This document shows positions 41,977 to 51,239 of a stretch of DNA of 64,000 bases, in pieces. How positions within the stretch are numbered: position 1 is the stretch's first letter; each line of letters begins with the position of its first letter. This DNA comes from Photobacterium jeanii (lineage in GTDB: Bacteria > Pseudomonadota > Gammaproteobacteria > Enterobacterales > Vibrionaceae), in contig NZ_LVHF01000010.1 in assembly GCF_001650345.1 (NCBI RefSeq), positions 1 through 64,000 of the forward strand, read 5' to 3'. A program made the translations under genes and the position numbers. The notes under the pieces are model-generated. The model had not been told where the DNA came from. It did not search any database and worked only from the letters and a program-made list of their open reading frames with translations.

Positions 41977-42031
41977 GTTGCTTGGTGTAGCAACGTTTCC
42001 TTTCGGTTTTATTTGGCGCTTAATTGGCGCT
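41977..42031. promoter_or_regulatory. Candidate control region of the bufferin operon
   Basis: Two features lie just upstream of bufA. TTGGCGCT occurs twice (42013-42020 and 42024-42031), 11 bp apart and in the same direction, the spacing of OmpR-type response-regulator sites. A 6-6-6 hairpin GTTGCT-N6-AGCAAC lies at 41977-41994, near the likely transcript start. On the minus strand GGAAAC between the two resembles an extracytoplasmic-sigma -35 box, weakly. No regulator gene sits beside the operon. Confidence 0.45.
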
Positions 42032-42178
42032 CTCGGAACATAAGAAAGGGCTAGCAAGAAATTAATTTCACCTTTTTTTAACTTTTTTCACCGAGGTGCA
42101 ACTTCTTGCTATTTCCAAGCATAGAACAAAAAATAGTCAGCAAGAGATTGAAACTCAGATAAGTATTCTCAAGCTGAG

Positions 42179-42194
42179 CTGTTATAATCGACAG
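42179..42194. promoter_or_regulatory. LexA (SOS) box upstream of uvrD
   Basis: CTGT-TATAATCG-ACAG is a perfect CTGT-N8-ACAG LexA box. It contains TATAAT, which probably is the uvrD -10 box, so LexA would block the polymerase. uvrD is a classic SOS gene in E. coli. Confidence 0.92.
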
Positions 42195-42221
42195 CATTGT
42201 ATAAATAACCAGTAGATAGCG

Positions 42222-44393
42222 ATGGACGTATCACTCCTGTTAGATGGTCTTAATGACAAACAACGCGAAGCGGTGGCGGCACCGTTAGGAAATCATTTGG
42301 TACTGGCGGGGGCTGGCAGTGGTAAAACACGGGTACTGGTTCATCGCATCGCGTGGTTAATGTCGATTGAGCAAGCGTCGCCTTACTCAATCATGTCGGT
42401 GACCTTCACCAACAAAGCGGCAGCGGAGATGCGTGGTCGTATTAACGAGCTGATGCAGGGCTCGTCTGCGGGGATGTGGAACGGTACTTTCCACGGCTTG
42501 TGTCACCGTATTTTGCGCGCCCATTACCTTGAAGCTCGTCTACCGGAAGATTTTAATATCCTCGATTCTGACGATCAGATGCGTTTGATGCGTCGTTTGA
42601 TCAAGTCCCACAACTTGGACGAGAAGCAATGGCCGGCTCGCCAAGGGGTGTGGTACATCAATGGTAAAAAAGACGAAGGCTTGCGTCCGCAGCACATCGA
42701 TACTTTCAACGATCCGGTTGAGCAAACTTGGCTGCGCTTGTACACCGCTTACCAAGAAGCGTGTGACCGCGCGGGCTTGGTCGATTTTGCTGAGCTATTG
42801 TTGCGTGCGTTTGAGCTGATCCGCGATAACAAACACATTCGTGAGCACTATCAAGCGCGCTTTAAGCATATCTTGGTGGATGAATTCCAAGATACCAACA
42901 GCATTCAGTTTGCTTGGCTGCGCTTGATGGCAGGGCCTGACTGTCACGTGATGATCGTGGGTGATGATGACCAGTCAATTTACGGTTGGCGTGGCGCTAA
43001 AGTCGAAAACATCCAGCGTTTCCTGCGTGACTTCGCTGGTGCGTCGTCAATTTTCTTGGAGCAGAATTACCGCTCGACCGGCAACATTCTAAAAGCTGCG
43101 AACGAACTGATCGCCAACAATAATGAACGCATGGGTAAGAACCTGTGGACCGACGGCGCCGAAGGCGAGCCGATCTCTGTCTACTCGGCGTTTAACGAGT
43201 TGGATGAAGCGCGTTTTGCAGTAGGTAAAATTAAAGAGTGGCGTGATAAGGGCGGAATGTTGAATGAAACAGCATTCCTGTACCGTAGCAACGCCCAATC
43301 GCGGGTATTGGAAGAAGCGTTGATCCAAGCGGGGATGCCTTATCGCATCTACGGTGGGATGCGTTTCTTCGAGCGCCAAGAAATCAAAGATGCGCTTTCT
43401 TACCTGCGTTTGATGGCTAACCGTAACGATGATGCTTCGTTTGAGCGCGTCGTGAATACCCCAACGCGTGGTATTGGTGATCGTACGCTTGAAACCATTC
43501 GTCTGGCGGCGCGCGACCGCGGCATGACGATGTGGCAAGCCAGTGTTGCTTTGCTTGAAGAGCAAGTATTAGCAGGACGCGCTGCTAATGCGCTACGCCG
43601 TTTTATCGAATTAGTGAACGCGCTGGAAGACGACACCGCAGAGCTGCCAATGTACCAGCAGACCGATGAGGTGATCCGTAACTCGGGTTTGCGTGCCATG
43701 TACGAGCAAGAAAAAGGCGAGAAGGCCCAAGCGCGAATTGAGAACTTGGAAGAGCTGGTGACAGCGACTCGTCAGTTTGAAGTGCCGGAAGAAGCCGAGG
43801 ATATGAGTCCGCTGTCGGCGTTCTTGTCGCATGCGGCATTGGAAGCAGGTGAAGGTCAGGCCGATGAGTTTACTGATGCAGTTCAGCTAATGACGATGCA
43901 CAGTGCTAAAGGTTTGGAATTCCCAGTGGTATTTATGGTGGGTGTTGAGGAAGGTATGTTCCCAAGCTCGCGTACGACCGAAGAAGTGGGACGTTTAGAA
44001 GAAGAGCGTCGTCTGTGTTACGTGGGGATGACCCGTGCAATGCAGAAGCTGTATATCACGTATGCTGAAATGCGTCGTTTGTATGGTAAAGATAACTACC
44101 ACAAACCTTCACGCTTTATCCGCGAGATCCCAGAGCAATACATCGAAGAAGTGCGAATGAAAGCACAGGTGTCGCGCCCAGCATCGAGTGGTCGCTTTAG
44201 CCAAACGGTCGTGAACGATAACTTTAACCAGACCGGCTTTAGCTTGGGGCAGCGTGTTCAACACCCGAAATTTGGTGAAGGCACCATCATCAACTTTGAA
44301 GGTAGCGGTGCCCAGAGCCGTGTGCAGGTTGCCTTCAATGGTGAAGGGATCAAGTGGTTGGTAACGCAGTACGCGAAACTGGAAGCCATGTAA
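42222..44393 (+). CDS. uvrD: DNA helicase II UvrD
   Basis: UvrD is a 3'-5' superfamily 1 helicase for nucleotide-excision and mismatch repair. The 723-residue protein has the Walker A GAGSGKT (about residues 29-35), the DEFQDTN Walker B segment, GDDDQSIYGWRGA, TMHSAKGLEFP and VGMTRA. It ends with the UvrD C-terminal Tudor-like stretch (QRVQHPKFGEGTIINFEGSG). A LexA box 28 bp upstream indicates SOS induction. A terminator follows. Confidence 0.97.
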   Translation: MDVSLLLDGLNDKQREAVAAPLGNHLVLAGAGSGKTRVLVHRIAWLMSIEQASPYSIMSVTFTNKAAAEMRGRINELMQGSSAGMWNGTFHGLCHRILRAHYLEARLPEDFNILDSDDQMRLMRRLIKSHNLDEKQWPARQGVWYINGKKDEGLRPQHIDTFNDPVEQTWLRLYTAYQEACDRAGLVDFAELLLRAFELIRDNKHIREHYQARFKHILVDEFQDTNSIQFAWLRLMAGPDCHVMIVGDDDQSIYGWRGAKVENIQRFLRDFAGASSIFLEQNYRSTGNILKAANELIANNNERMGKNLWTDGAEGEPISVYSAFNELDEARFAVGKIKEWRDKGGMLNETAFLYRSNAQSRVLEEALIQAGMPYRIYGGMRFFERQEIKDALSYLRLMANRNDDASFERVVNTPTRGIGDRTLETIRLAARDRGMTMWQASVALLEEQVLAGRAANALRRFIELVNALEDDTAELPMYQQTDEVIRNSGLRAMYEQEKGEKAQARIENLEELVTATRQFEVPEEAEDMSPLSAFLSHAALEAGEGQADEFTDAVQLMTMHSAKGLEFPVVFMVGVEEGMFPSSRTTEEVGRLEEERRLCYVGMTRAMQKLYITYAEMRRLYGKDNYHKPSRFIREIPEQYIEEVRMKAQVSRPASSGRFSQTVVNDNFNQTGFSLGQRVQHPKFGEGTIINFEGSGAQSRVQVAFNGEGIKWLVTQYAKLEAM

Positions 44394-44466
44394 TTCTAAG
44401 TTATGGCTGGGTAACAGTGCTGCGACTATCGCACTCATCTCCCCCATACAGCCATGCTGAATGAAA

Positions 44467-44504
44467 CAAGCCCGCAGTGTCACGCTGCGGGCTTGTTGTT
44501 TTTT
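44467..44504 (+). terminator. Terminator of uvrD
   Basis: CAAGCCCGCAG and CTGCGGGCTTG form an 11-bp stem with a 7-nt loop, followed by TTGTTTTTT. Confidence 0.9.
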
Positions 44505-44520
44505 GGGAGGGTGATAGGGG

Positions 44521-46290
44521 CTATTCGGCAATTACCTTGCCTTCACGGCGAGGGTCGGCAGCACCGATAAGCGTCTTGCCATCAAGGCGAATGGCTTGCA
44601 CCCCAGAATTCAGCGGTTTGATTTTGGTGTCAAAGCCCAGTTGTTCGAGTTTCGGCGCCCATTGCTCTGCTGCGGTGCCTTGCTCTAACTCGAACGGACC
44701 GAAACGGTTGTTCATGTTGGGCAAGTCGATCGCCTGCTGCAGATCCAATCCCCAATCGAGGTGACCGACCAAGGTTTTAGCTACATAACCGATGATTTGG
44801 CTACCGCCCGGAGAGCCGATAGCGAGCAGCGGTTTGTCATCTTGCATCACTATGGTGGGGGCCATTGACGAGCGAGGACGCTTGCCCGGTTCTACACGGT
44901 TGGCGATGGGGCGCCCGTCCACATGGCTCCGGAACGAAAAGTCGGTTAATTCGTTGTTGAGTAAGAAGCCGCGCACCATCAAGCGCGAGCCAAAACCATT
45001 TTCAATGGTGGTGGTCATCGAGACGACGTTGCGGTCGCGATCGACAATCGAAAAGTGGCTGGTGGAAGGCAGCTCAAGCGACTCATCTTGAGCTAGGGGC
45101 ATGGCATAGTGCCAGCGAGGTTCTCCTGCTTTGGCTTCTTTGAGTGCTTGTTTGTCTTTCAGTAGTGCTGCCCGTTGGCTGAGGTAGTCTTCTGCCAATA
45201 ATCCTCGGGTTGGCATCGGCACGTAATCGCTGTCAGCCATGTATAACCCACGATCGGCAAAAGCCAAGCGCGATGCATCCCCCAATAAACGCCAACTGTG
45301 AACGTCATCGGCCCCCATTTTATCGAGCGGGTAATGGCTTAGCATGCCCATGATTTGCCCCAACGTCAGCGCACCTGAGCTAGGCGGTCCCATGCCGCAA
45401 ATTTGGTATTGGCGATACGGAGCGCAAATGGCGGGGCGTTGTTTGACTTGGTAGGTCGCCAAGTCCATCACGCTCAGTACCCCAGGGTTATCTTCCACTT
45501 CACGAACGGCTTTGACGATGTCTTTGGCAATCGCGCCATGGTAAAACGCACTGGCACCGTGTTCGGCGATTTGACGCAAAGTCGCGGCATATTGCGGGTT
45601 TTTTAAGGTTTGCCCAGCTTGGATCGGTTGCCCTTGGTCATCAAAGAAATACGCTCGGGTGGTAGGGTAACGCTGAAGATACTCTTGATCTTTCGCGACC
45701 AGTGCTGCCAAGCGAGGGCTGACGGTAAAGCCGTCTTGGGCCAGTTTGATCGCCGGAGCGAACAGTTTCTTCCACCCTAATTTGCCGCGTCTTTGGTGGG
45801 TATGCCAGAGTAGCTTGACCGTACCTGGAGTGCCGACCGAGCGACCGCCAATTACAGCATCGAAGAACTTGAGCGGGTTACCTTGTTGGTCTTGAAACAA
45901 AATCGGGGTGACAGCATAAGGGGCGGTTTCACGTCCATCGTAGGTGGTTAAAGTGTTGCTGTGGTTGTCCCAATAAACCAAAAACGCGCCGCCGCCGATC
46001 CCGGAAGATTGTGGCTCGACTAAACCGAGTACTAATTGGGTGGCAATCATCGCATCAATGGCATTCCCGCCTTGGCGTAAGATGTCAGCGCCTGCTTCAC
46101 TGGCGAGCGGGTTCGCTGAGGCGACCATCCATTCTTCGCCTTTGACCATGCTTTGTTGTTGGCGGTCAGTCGCGGCTTCGGGGGCGACACTGTCTGCGGT
46201 TTGTTGGCTGGCGAATAACGGCGCACAGTTCAACGATAAAGCCACGCTCATGGCGAGCGTGGCGAATGGAGTAATACGATCGCGCGACAT
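44521..46290 (-). CDS. ggt: Gamma-glutamyltransferase Ggt
   Basis: Ggt is a periplasmic enzyme that cleaves glutathione and transfers glutamyl groups. The 589-residue precursor starts MSRDRITPFATLAMSVAL, a Sec signal peptide ending near LFAS. It should self-cleave before the nucleophilic threonine in LPSTSHFSIVDRD (near residue 400) into two subunits. RPRSSMAPTIV and GSPGGSQIIGYV form the active-site walls. The ATG at 46290 with AAGGAA is chosen; an upstream in-frame extension lacks a signal peptide. Confidence 0.94.
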   Translation of the reverse strand: MSRDRITPFATLAMSVALSLNCAPLFASQQTADSVAPEAATDRQQQSMVKGEEWMVASANPLASEAGADILRQGGNAIDAMIATQLVLGLVEPQSSGIGGGAFLVYWDNHSNTLTTYDGRETAPYAVTPILFQDQQGNPLKFFDAVIGGRSVGTPGTVKLLWHTHQRRGKLGWKKLFAPAIKLAQDGFTVSPRLAALVAKDQEYLQRYPTTRAYFFDDQGQPIQAGQTLKNPQYAATLRQIAEHGASAFYHGAIAKDIVKAVREVEDNPGVLSVMDLATYQVKQRPAICAPYRQYQICGMGPPSSGALTLGQIMGMLSHYPLDKMGADDVHSWRLLGDASRLAFADRGLYMADSDYVPMPTRGLLAEDYLSQRAALLKDKQALKEAKAGEPRWHYAMPLAQDESLELPSTSHFSIVDRDRNVVSMTTTIENGFGSRLMVRGFLLNNELTDFSFRSHVDGRPIANRVEPGKRPRSSMAPTIVMQDDKPLLAIGSPGGSQIIGYVAKTLVGHLDWGLDLQQAIDLPNMNNRFGPFELEQGTAAEQWAPKLEQLGFDTKIKPLNSGVQAIRLDGKTLIGAADPRREGKVIAE

Positions 46291-46523
46291 CTTGATTCCT
46301 TCTTGGCTGATGGGAGACCCCAAAGAACAGCATTCCTTTTGCGTATCTCTTTTGGCATAAGACTTTTGGTCATCGTCTTTTTGCATCAGTGCCAAGAGTG
46401 GCAGCGTTCAGTGATGGCGTCTAATTTATCACCAGTTTTTGTGCTCCGACTCAAACTCCCTTTGGAGTGGGTCTGCTGCCGTGCGTCGCGATGTTGTTTC
46501 GAACCGTATTACCAATGGCGCAG

Positions 46524-47219
46524 TTAGTTGATTAGGTTGAGCAAAATCATCGAGCCAATCGAGATAAACAATACCCCACACACACCGTCGATATAAGGCG
46601 CGGCGCGGTGCAATTTCTGCTGCAAGCGCTTACCCGTCAGTAGCCATGCCAGCATCGCAAACCACATAAAAGCGGTCAGCCACAGGATGAAAATCGCCCC
46701 GACTTTGCCTGTCAGTGACATATCCGCAGGTACTAAAGTGGACAGCAGACTTAAGAAAAACACCAACGCCTTAGGGTTTAAGATATTGGTGGTAAAGCCT
46801 TTGAGCAGTGCCCGTTTGCGACTGCTGAGATCTACTTTCGCAGGCTTGGTTGGTTGTGGCTGTGAGGATGGCTCGCTAGGTGCGAGTGCCCCTGCAGATT
46901 GGGAGCGACGTTGTTGCCATAGCGGTGTCAGAATCGCTTTGACAGCGCCAATACCTAGATACAGTAAGTAACAGCCACCGGCAGCTTGCAGCAAGGCAAA
47001 GAGGGTCGGGTGTTGTTTGATCAGCAAGCTGGCGCCTGTGAGGCTCAAAATAGAATGCATCAAGATGCCAAGGGATAGTCCTAACGCAATGCTGATCCCT
47101 GTTTGGCGACCATAGCGACCTGCATTTTGGACCACTAAGGCAAAGTCAGGGCCTGGGCTCATTAAGGCAATCACGTGAACAGTCACAAGTGTTAATAGGG
47201 TGGTGGCTTCGTTGATCAT
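46524..47219 (-). CDS. LysE/RhtB-family amino acid exporter
   Basis: A 231-residue exporter with about six transmembrane helices. The opening MSPGPDFALVVQNAGRYGRQTGI is the RhtB/LysE signature and ILNPKALVFFLSLLSTLV is the second conserved block. The middle loop is polar and variable (about residues 110-145). The substrate is unknown; homoserine, threonine or related amino acids are typical. It lies downstream of an AraC-type regulator, and a 20-bp motif shared with that gene lies 75 bp upstream, so it is probably its target. Confidence 0.9.
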   Translation of the reverse strand: MINEATTLLTLVTVHVIALMSPGPDFALVVQNAGRYGRQTGISIALGLSLGILMHSILSLTGASLLIKQHPTLFALLQAAGGCYLLYLGIGAVKAILTPLWQQRRSQSAGALAPSEPSSQPQPTKPAKVDLSSRKRALLKGFTTNILNPKALVFFLSLLSTLVPADMSLTGKVGAIFILWLTAFMWFAMLAWLLTGKRLQQKLHRAAPYIDGVCGVLFISIGSMILLNLIN

Positions 47220-47293
47220 TGTGGTGCGATATCCTTCAAATAACTGGGCGGCATGCCCAATGGTGAATAGCATGCCGCAGTATTCAAATGGAC

Positions 47294-47313
47294 GCTTGTA
47301 AAAAAATGACAGT
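47294..47313. promoter_or_regulatory. Repeat A of an AraC/LysE operator pair
   Basis: GCTTGTAAAAAAATGACAGT lies 75 bp upstream of the LysE exporter start. It matches 18 of 20 bases of the copy at 48194-48213, in the same orientation. Confidence 0.6.
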
Positions 47314-47327
47314 GAGGGCGATTGGGG

Positions 47328-48122
47328 TTATTTAATGTGTGAAGGGGCAATACCGTAGGTGTTTTTAAAGGCATTGGTAAAATGCGCTTGGTCGTAAAAG
47401 CCGACGTGATAAGCCACTTCGGTACTGCTAAATCCTGCTTTTAATAGTGCCATCGCATGCTCGAGTCGTAATCTGGCTAGCCAAGCGTATGGGGTCATCC
47501 CCGTTGCTTTTTTAAATTGGCGTAGCATTTGCGATGGGCTGAGTTGACATAAGGTTGCCAAATCGTCTAAGCCGATTTTTTGATCTAAATGAGCCATCAC
47601 ATAGTCACGCAACTGAGACAAGTCTTTACTGCCTAAGGCGGTGATTCCTATTTCTCGGACTTGACCATAATGGGTTAACAAATAGGAAAATGATTCGATC
47701 GGTAAGCTGTCTTTTGCTAGCTGAGAGATGAATGGGCTCTCTAGTTGTTGATGTAGTTGAGTGAGTTGGTGGAATAACGGCCGATCAGCAATGTTGTTTT
47801 GCGGAAAGCTATAGTGGGTTTTGCCTGATACCTCTTCTGCCTGCTGGCTTAACCAATCCGGCGTAATGCTAAACACTTTGACGTGATAGCCTGATTGTTC
47901 TTTGGGTTGGCCATCGTGGATTTCATCAGGTGGCATGATCACTAATTGTCCCGCGCCAGCCGTGTGTTTGGTACCTTGGTAGAAGTATTGTTGCTGGCCT
48001 TGAGTGATCAAGCCTAAATGGTAATCCAAGTGATAGTGGCGCTTGAATGCAAAGCTTTGATAGTGAGCATCAATCAGGTTGATGTCATCAATGGGGCTTT
48101 TGCGATGGTTGATTCTATTCAT
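47328..48122 (-). CDS. AraC-family transcriptional regulator
   Basis: This 264-residue regulator has an N-terminal cupin-like sensing domain (about residues 15-100) and a C-terminal pair of helix-turn-helices (DDLATLCQLSPSQMLRQFKKATGMTPYAWLARLRLEHAMALL and VAYHVGFYDQAHFTNAFKNTYG). It sits upstream of the LysE exporter on the same strand. The near-identical motif before both genes makes autoregulation plus exporter control the simplest reading. The inducer could be the exported amino acid. Confidence 0.9.
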   Translation of the reverse strand: MNRINHRKSPIDDINLIDAHYQSFAFKRHYHLDYHLGLITQGQQQYFYQGTKHTAGAGQLVIMPPDEIHDGQPKEQSGYHVKVFSITPDWLSQQAEEVSGKTHYSFPQNNIADRPLFHQLTQLHQQLESPFISQLAKDSLPIESFSYLLTHYGQVREIGITALGSKDLSQLRDYVMAHLDQKIGLDDLATLCQLSPSQMLRQFKKATGMTPYAWLARLRLEHAMALLKAGFSSTEVAYHVGFYDQAHFTNAFKNTYGIAPSHIK

Positions 48123-48193
48123 AGCAATGCTCCCCGTTGATTCTGCATGTTTTGCTTGGCTCCCCTTAAGTAGACCATAGCCATGACGGTGCG

Positions 48194-48213
48194 GCTTGTA
48201 AAAAAGTCACAGT
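48194..48213. promoter_or_regulatory. Repeat B of an AraC/LysE operator pair
   Basis: GCTTGTAAAAAAGTCACAGT lies 72 bp upstream of the AraC start. It is the second copy of the motif at 47294-47313. It is flanked by an imperfect inverted repeat (ATAGCCATGACGGT near 48172-48190 and ACCGTATGGCCAT near 48215). Confidence 0.6.
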
Positions 48214-48245
48214 ACCGTATGGCCATGGATTAAACCGCGAGTCTC

Positions 48246-49157
48246 TTAACCTGTGGGGATCTGTTTTTTATTGTGGCGATGGGTGCGTAAGCCGTCAGCA
48301 CTGAATATCATCAAACCAGCCCAAATAAAACCGAAGGTGATGCCTTTGTCGAGAGTGAATGCTTCACCGTAAACGGTGACCGCCAAAATGAACATCAAGC
48401 TCGGCCCTATGTATTGGAAAAAGCCAAGGGTCGAGAAGCGCAACTTGGTGGCTGCGCCTGTAAAGCACAGCAGCGGTACCGTTGTGACTATCCCCGCCGC
48501 CATCAGCAATAAGTTGGTGCTAGTAGGGTTAAGCGCCCAGTTTGAGGTTGGAGTATCGGCAATCAAGAGTACATAACTGGCGGCTACAGGCAGTAAGAGA
48601 CAGGTTTCGATGAACAAGCCTGTTTGTGCATCAAGGTTGACCTTTTTGCGCAGTAAGCCGTAGCAGGCAAAGGTGGCGGCTAATGCCAGTGCAATCCAAG
48701 GGAGCGAGCCGAATTTGATCAGCTGTACCAATACGCCACATGCGGCCAAGCTAACAGCTACCCATTGTAAGGGGCGTAGACGCTCGCCAAGGAACACCAT
48801 AGCCAAAACCACATTAAATAAAGGGTTAATGTAATAACCAAGACTAGCATCGAGCATGTAGTTGTTATTGATCGCCCAAATAAAAATCAGCCAGTTGCTC
48901 CCGACTAATACCGAGGTCAGGGCGAGTAAGCCAAGCATCTTGGGTTGGCGCATAACGGTGCTGACTTTGCTCCAATGACGGCGCAAGCCAATCAAGCCCG
49001 CTAAAAAGAAGAATGACCAAATCACACGATGGCTGAGGATCTCCAGCGCACTCACATGCTGGAGAGATTTGAAGTAAACCGGGGCGATACCCCACATGGT
49101 ATAGGCCGCAAGGGCCAAGATGATCCCGCGACGGGTTTGTTGCGCTTGTTCGTCCAT
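48246..49157 (-). CDS. rarD: EamA-family transporter RarD
   Basis: A 303-residue permease with ten transmembrane helices. It begins MDEQAQQTRRGIILALAAYTMW and has the RarD-specific FKSLQHVSALEILSHRVIWS, SNWLIFIWAINNNYMLDASLGYYINPL and QYIGPSLMFILAVTVYGE. The substrate is unknown; the family name comes from chloramphenicol sensitivity. I use the ATG at 49157, not the longer frame. It is divergent from recQ. Confidence 0.93.
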   Translation of the reverse strand: MDEQAQQTRRGIILALAAYTMWGIAPVYFKSLQHVSALEILSHRVIWSFFFLAGLIGLRRHWSKVSTVMRQPKMLGLLALTSVLVGSNWLIFIWAINNNYMLDASLGYYINPLFNVVLAMVFLGERLRPLQWVAVSLAACGVLVQLIKFGSLPWIALALAATFACYGLLRKKVNLDAQTGLFIETCLLLPVAASYVLLIADTPTSNWALNPTSTNLLLMAAGIVTTVPLLCFTGAATKLRFSTLGFFQYIGPSLMFILAVTVYGEAFTLDKGITFGFIWAGLMIFSADGLRTHRHNKKQIPTG

Positions 49158-49328
49158 TGATAATGCGATCTTGTTGTATAGAAGTGGAAAAATGTTGTGT
49201 TTTTTTGCGGAAAAACGTGCCAGCAGTATAAAACGAGAGTTGTTCATAAACCAATCAGATTCAACAGGGAATGCCCAGCGCGGTCGTTTGGTATAGAATA
49301 CTCGCCCCAAAGTTAAAAGAGCCGTGTT

Positions 49329-51185
49329 ATGTCATCCAGCTGCGCCGAGTCCATACCTCAGGTTACTGCATCATCCAGCGAACAGATTTTGCAGGAGGTG
49401 TTTGGTTACCAAGCATTTCGTGACGGTCAGCAGCAAGTGATCGACAGCGTGGCACAAGGCCGTGATGGTTTGGTGATCATGCCAACCGGTGGCGGTAAAT
49501 CTCTGTGTTACCAAATTCCGGCTTTGATGCTCGATGGTTTGACCTTGGTGATTTCACCGCTGATTTCGTTGATGAAAGATCAGGTTGACCAACTGAAAGC
49601 TAACGGGGTCGCTGCCGCCTATCTAAATTCCACCATGAGCCGTGAAGCTGTGATGGAAACGTTTGAAGCGATGCAAGCCGGACAACTTAAGCTGGTGTAT
49701 GTCTCGCCGGAGCGGGCGTTGATGTTCGATTTTATCGAGCGCTTAAAAACCTGCCCGCTGCAAATGGTGGCTGTTGATGAAGCACACTGTATCTCGCAGT
49801 GGGGACACGATTTTCGTCGTGAGTATGCTGAGCTGGGAATGCTCAAGCAGCATTTTCCTGATATCGCCATTTTGGCGCTTACCGCCACAGCCGATGACAC
49901 CACCCGTAATGACATCATTAGTCGCTTACAGCTCAGCGACCCTCATATTTATTTGGGCAGCTTTGACCGCCCTAATATTCGCTATACCTTGCAGGAAAAA
50001 TACAAGCCGATGGCGCAGTTACTCCGTTATTTGGCGGGTGTGCGCGGTCAGTGCGGGATCATCTATTGCAATAGCCGTAAGCGCGTCGAGCAGATTTGCG
50101 AAAAGTTGTGCGGTGAAGGGATCCGCGCGGCAGCCTACCATGCTGGGCTAGAGTTTGATGAGCGCGCCTATGTCCAAGAGGGCTTCCAACGCGATGACAT
50201 TCAAATTGTGGTCGCCACGGTGGCGTTCGGTATGGGGATCAACAAACCCAATGTACGGTTCGTGGTTCACTATGATGTGCCGCGCAATATCGAATCTTAC
50301 TACCAAGAAACGGGCCGAGCTGGGCGTGATGGCTTGCCTGCTGAAGCGGTAACTTTCTATGATCCGGCTGATTTGGCGTGGCTACGCCGCTGCTTGGATG
50401 AGAAAGAAGAAGGCGAGCAAAAACGGGTAGAGAGCCATAAGCTCAATGCGATGGGGGCATTTGCCGAAGCGCAAACCTGTCGTCGCCAAGTGTTACTCCA
50501 CTATTTTGGCGAACACCGTGCCGAGCCGTGTGGTAACTGCGATATCTGTCTCGACCCGCCTAAGCGGTTTGATGGCTTGGAAGTGGCGCAAAAAGCCTTG
50601 TCGTGCGTGTATCGCGTGAAGCAAAACTTCGGTATGACTTACGTAGTCGAAGTGTTGCGTGGGATGCAAAATCAGCGCATTCGCGAACACGGCCACGATA
50701 AGCTCACCACCTACGGCATTGGTCGTGAGCAAAGCCACGAGTTTTGGGTTAGCATCTTTCGTCAGCTGATCCACTTAGGGCTGTTGAATCAAAATATCAT
50801 GCGCAGCTCAACCTTGCAGCTAACCGAAAAAGCGCGCGCGGTGTTGCGCGGAGAAGTGGCGTTAGAGCTAGCAGTGCCACGGTTAGACAGTGTGGTGCGG
50901 AATGCCAAAAGCGATAAGCTTGCCAGTCGCCATTACGATAAGAAGCTGTTTGCCAAACTCCGTAAGCTGCGCAAAGCCATTGCCGATGAAGATGACATCC
51001 CGCCTTATGTGGTGTTTAACGATGCCAGCTTAATGGAAATGGCGGAAAAGCTGCCGACGTCAGACAGTGCATTGCTGGCTGTGAATGGCGTTGGGCAACG
51101 CAAGTTGGAAAAATATGGTCAGGCGTTTTTGACCATGATTGAAGAGCACTTGGTCGCAACCGTGGAATACCCAGCAGGGGTGTAG
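49329..51185 (+). CDS. recQ: ATP-dependent DNA helicase RecQ
   Basis: RecQ is a 3'-5' superfamily 2 helicase of the RecF repair pathway. The 618-residue protein has MPTGGGKSLCYQ (51-62), the DEAH box DEAHCISQWGHDFR, and motif VI (QETGRAGRDG). Four zinc-binding cysteines follow (CRRQ then CGNCDIC near residues 380-400), then the RQC winged helix and an HRDC domain at the C terminus (SDSALLAVNGVGQRKLEKYG). It stands alone. Confidence 0.96.
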   Translation: MSSSCAESIPQVTASSSEQILQEVFGYQAFRDGQQQVIDSVAQGRDGLVIMPTGGGKSLCYQIPALMLDGLTLVISPLISLMKDQVDQLKANGVAAAYLNSTMSREAVMETFEAMQAGQLKLVYVSPERALMFDFIERLKTCPLQMVAVDEAHCISQWGHDFRREYAELGMLKQHFPDIAILALTATADDTTRNDIISRLQLSDPHIYLGSFDRPNIRYTLQEKYKPMAQLLRYLAGVRGQCGIIYCNSRKRVEQICEKLCGEGIRAAAYHAGLEFDERAYVQEGFQRDDIQIVVATVAFGMGINKPNVRFVVHYDVPRNIESYYQETGRAGRDGLPAEAVTFYDPADLAWLRRCLDEKEEGEQKRVESHKLNAMGAFAEAQTCRRQVLLHYFGEHRAEPCGNCDICLDPPKRFDGLEVAQKALSCVYRVKQNFGMTYVVEVLRGMQNQRIREHGHDKLTTYGIGREQSHEFWVSIFRQLIHLGLLNQNIMRSSTLQLTEKARAVLRGEVALELAVPRLDSVVRNAKSDKLASRHYDKKLFAKLRKLRKAIADEDDIPPYVVFNDASLMEMAEKLPTSDSALLAVNGVGQRKLEKYGQAFLTMIEEHLVATVEYPAGV

Positions 51186-51207
51186 CCCGCTGTCCATAAA
51201 ATGCAGA

Positions 51208-51239
51208 CAAAAAAATACCGGACTTATCCGGGTCCGGTA
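51208..51239 (-). terminator. Hairpin with a T-run on the minus strand
   Basis: TACCGGAC and GTCCGGTA form an 8-bp stem with an 8-nt loop. The T7 run lies only on the minus-strand side. It would not be a standard terminator for recQ and instead points to a minus-strand transcript from the region to its right. Confidence 0.55.
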
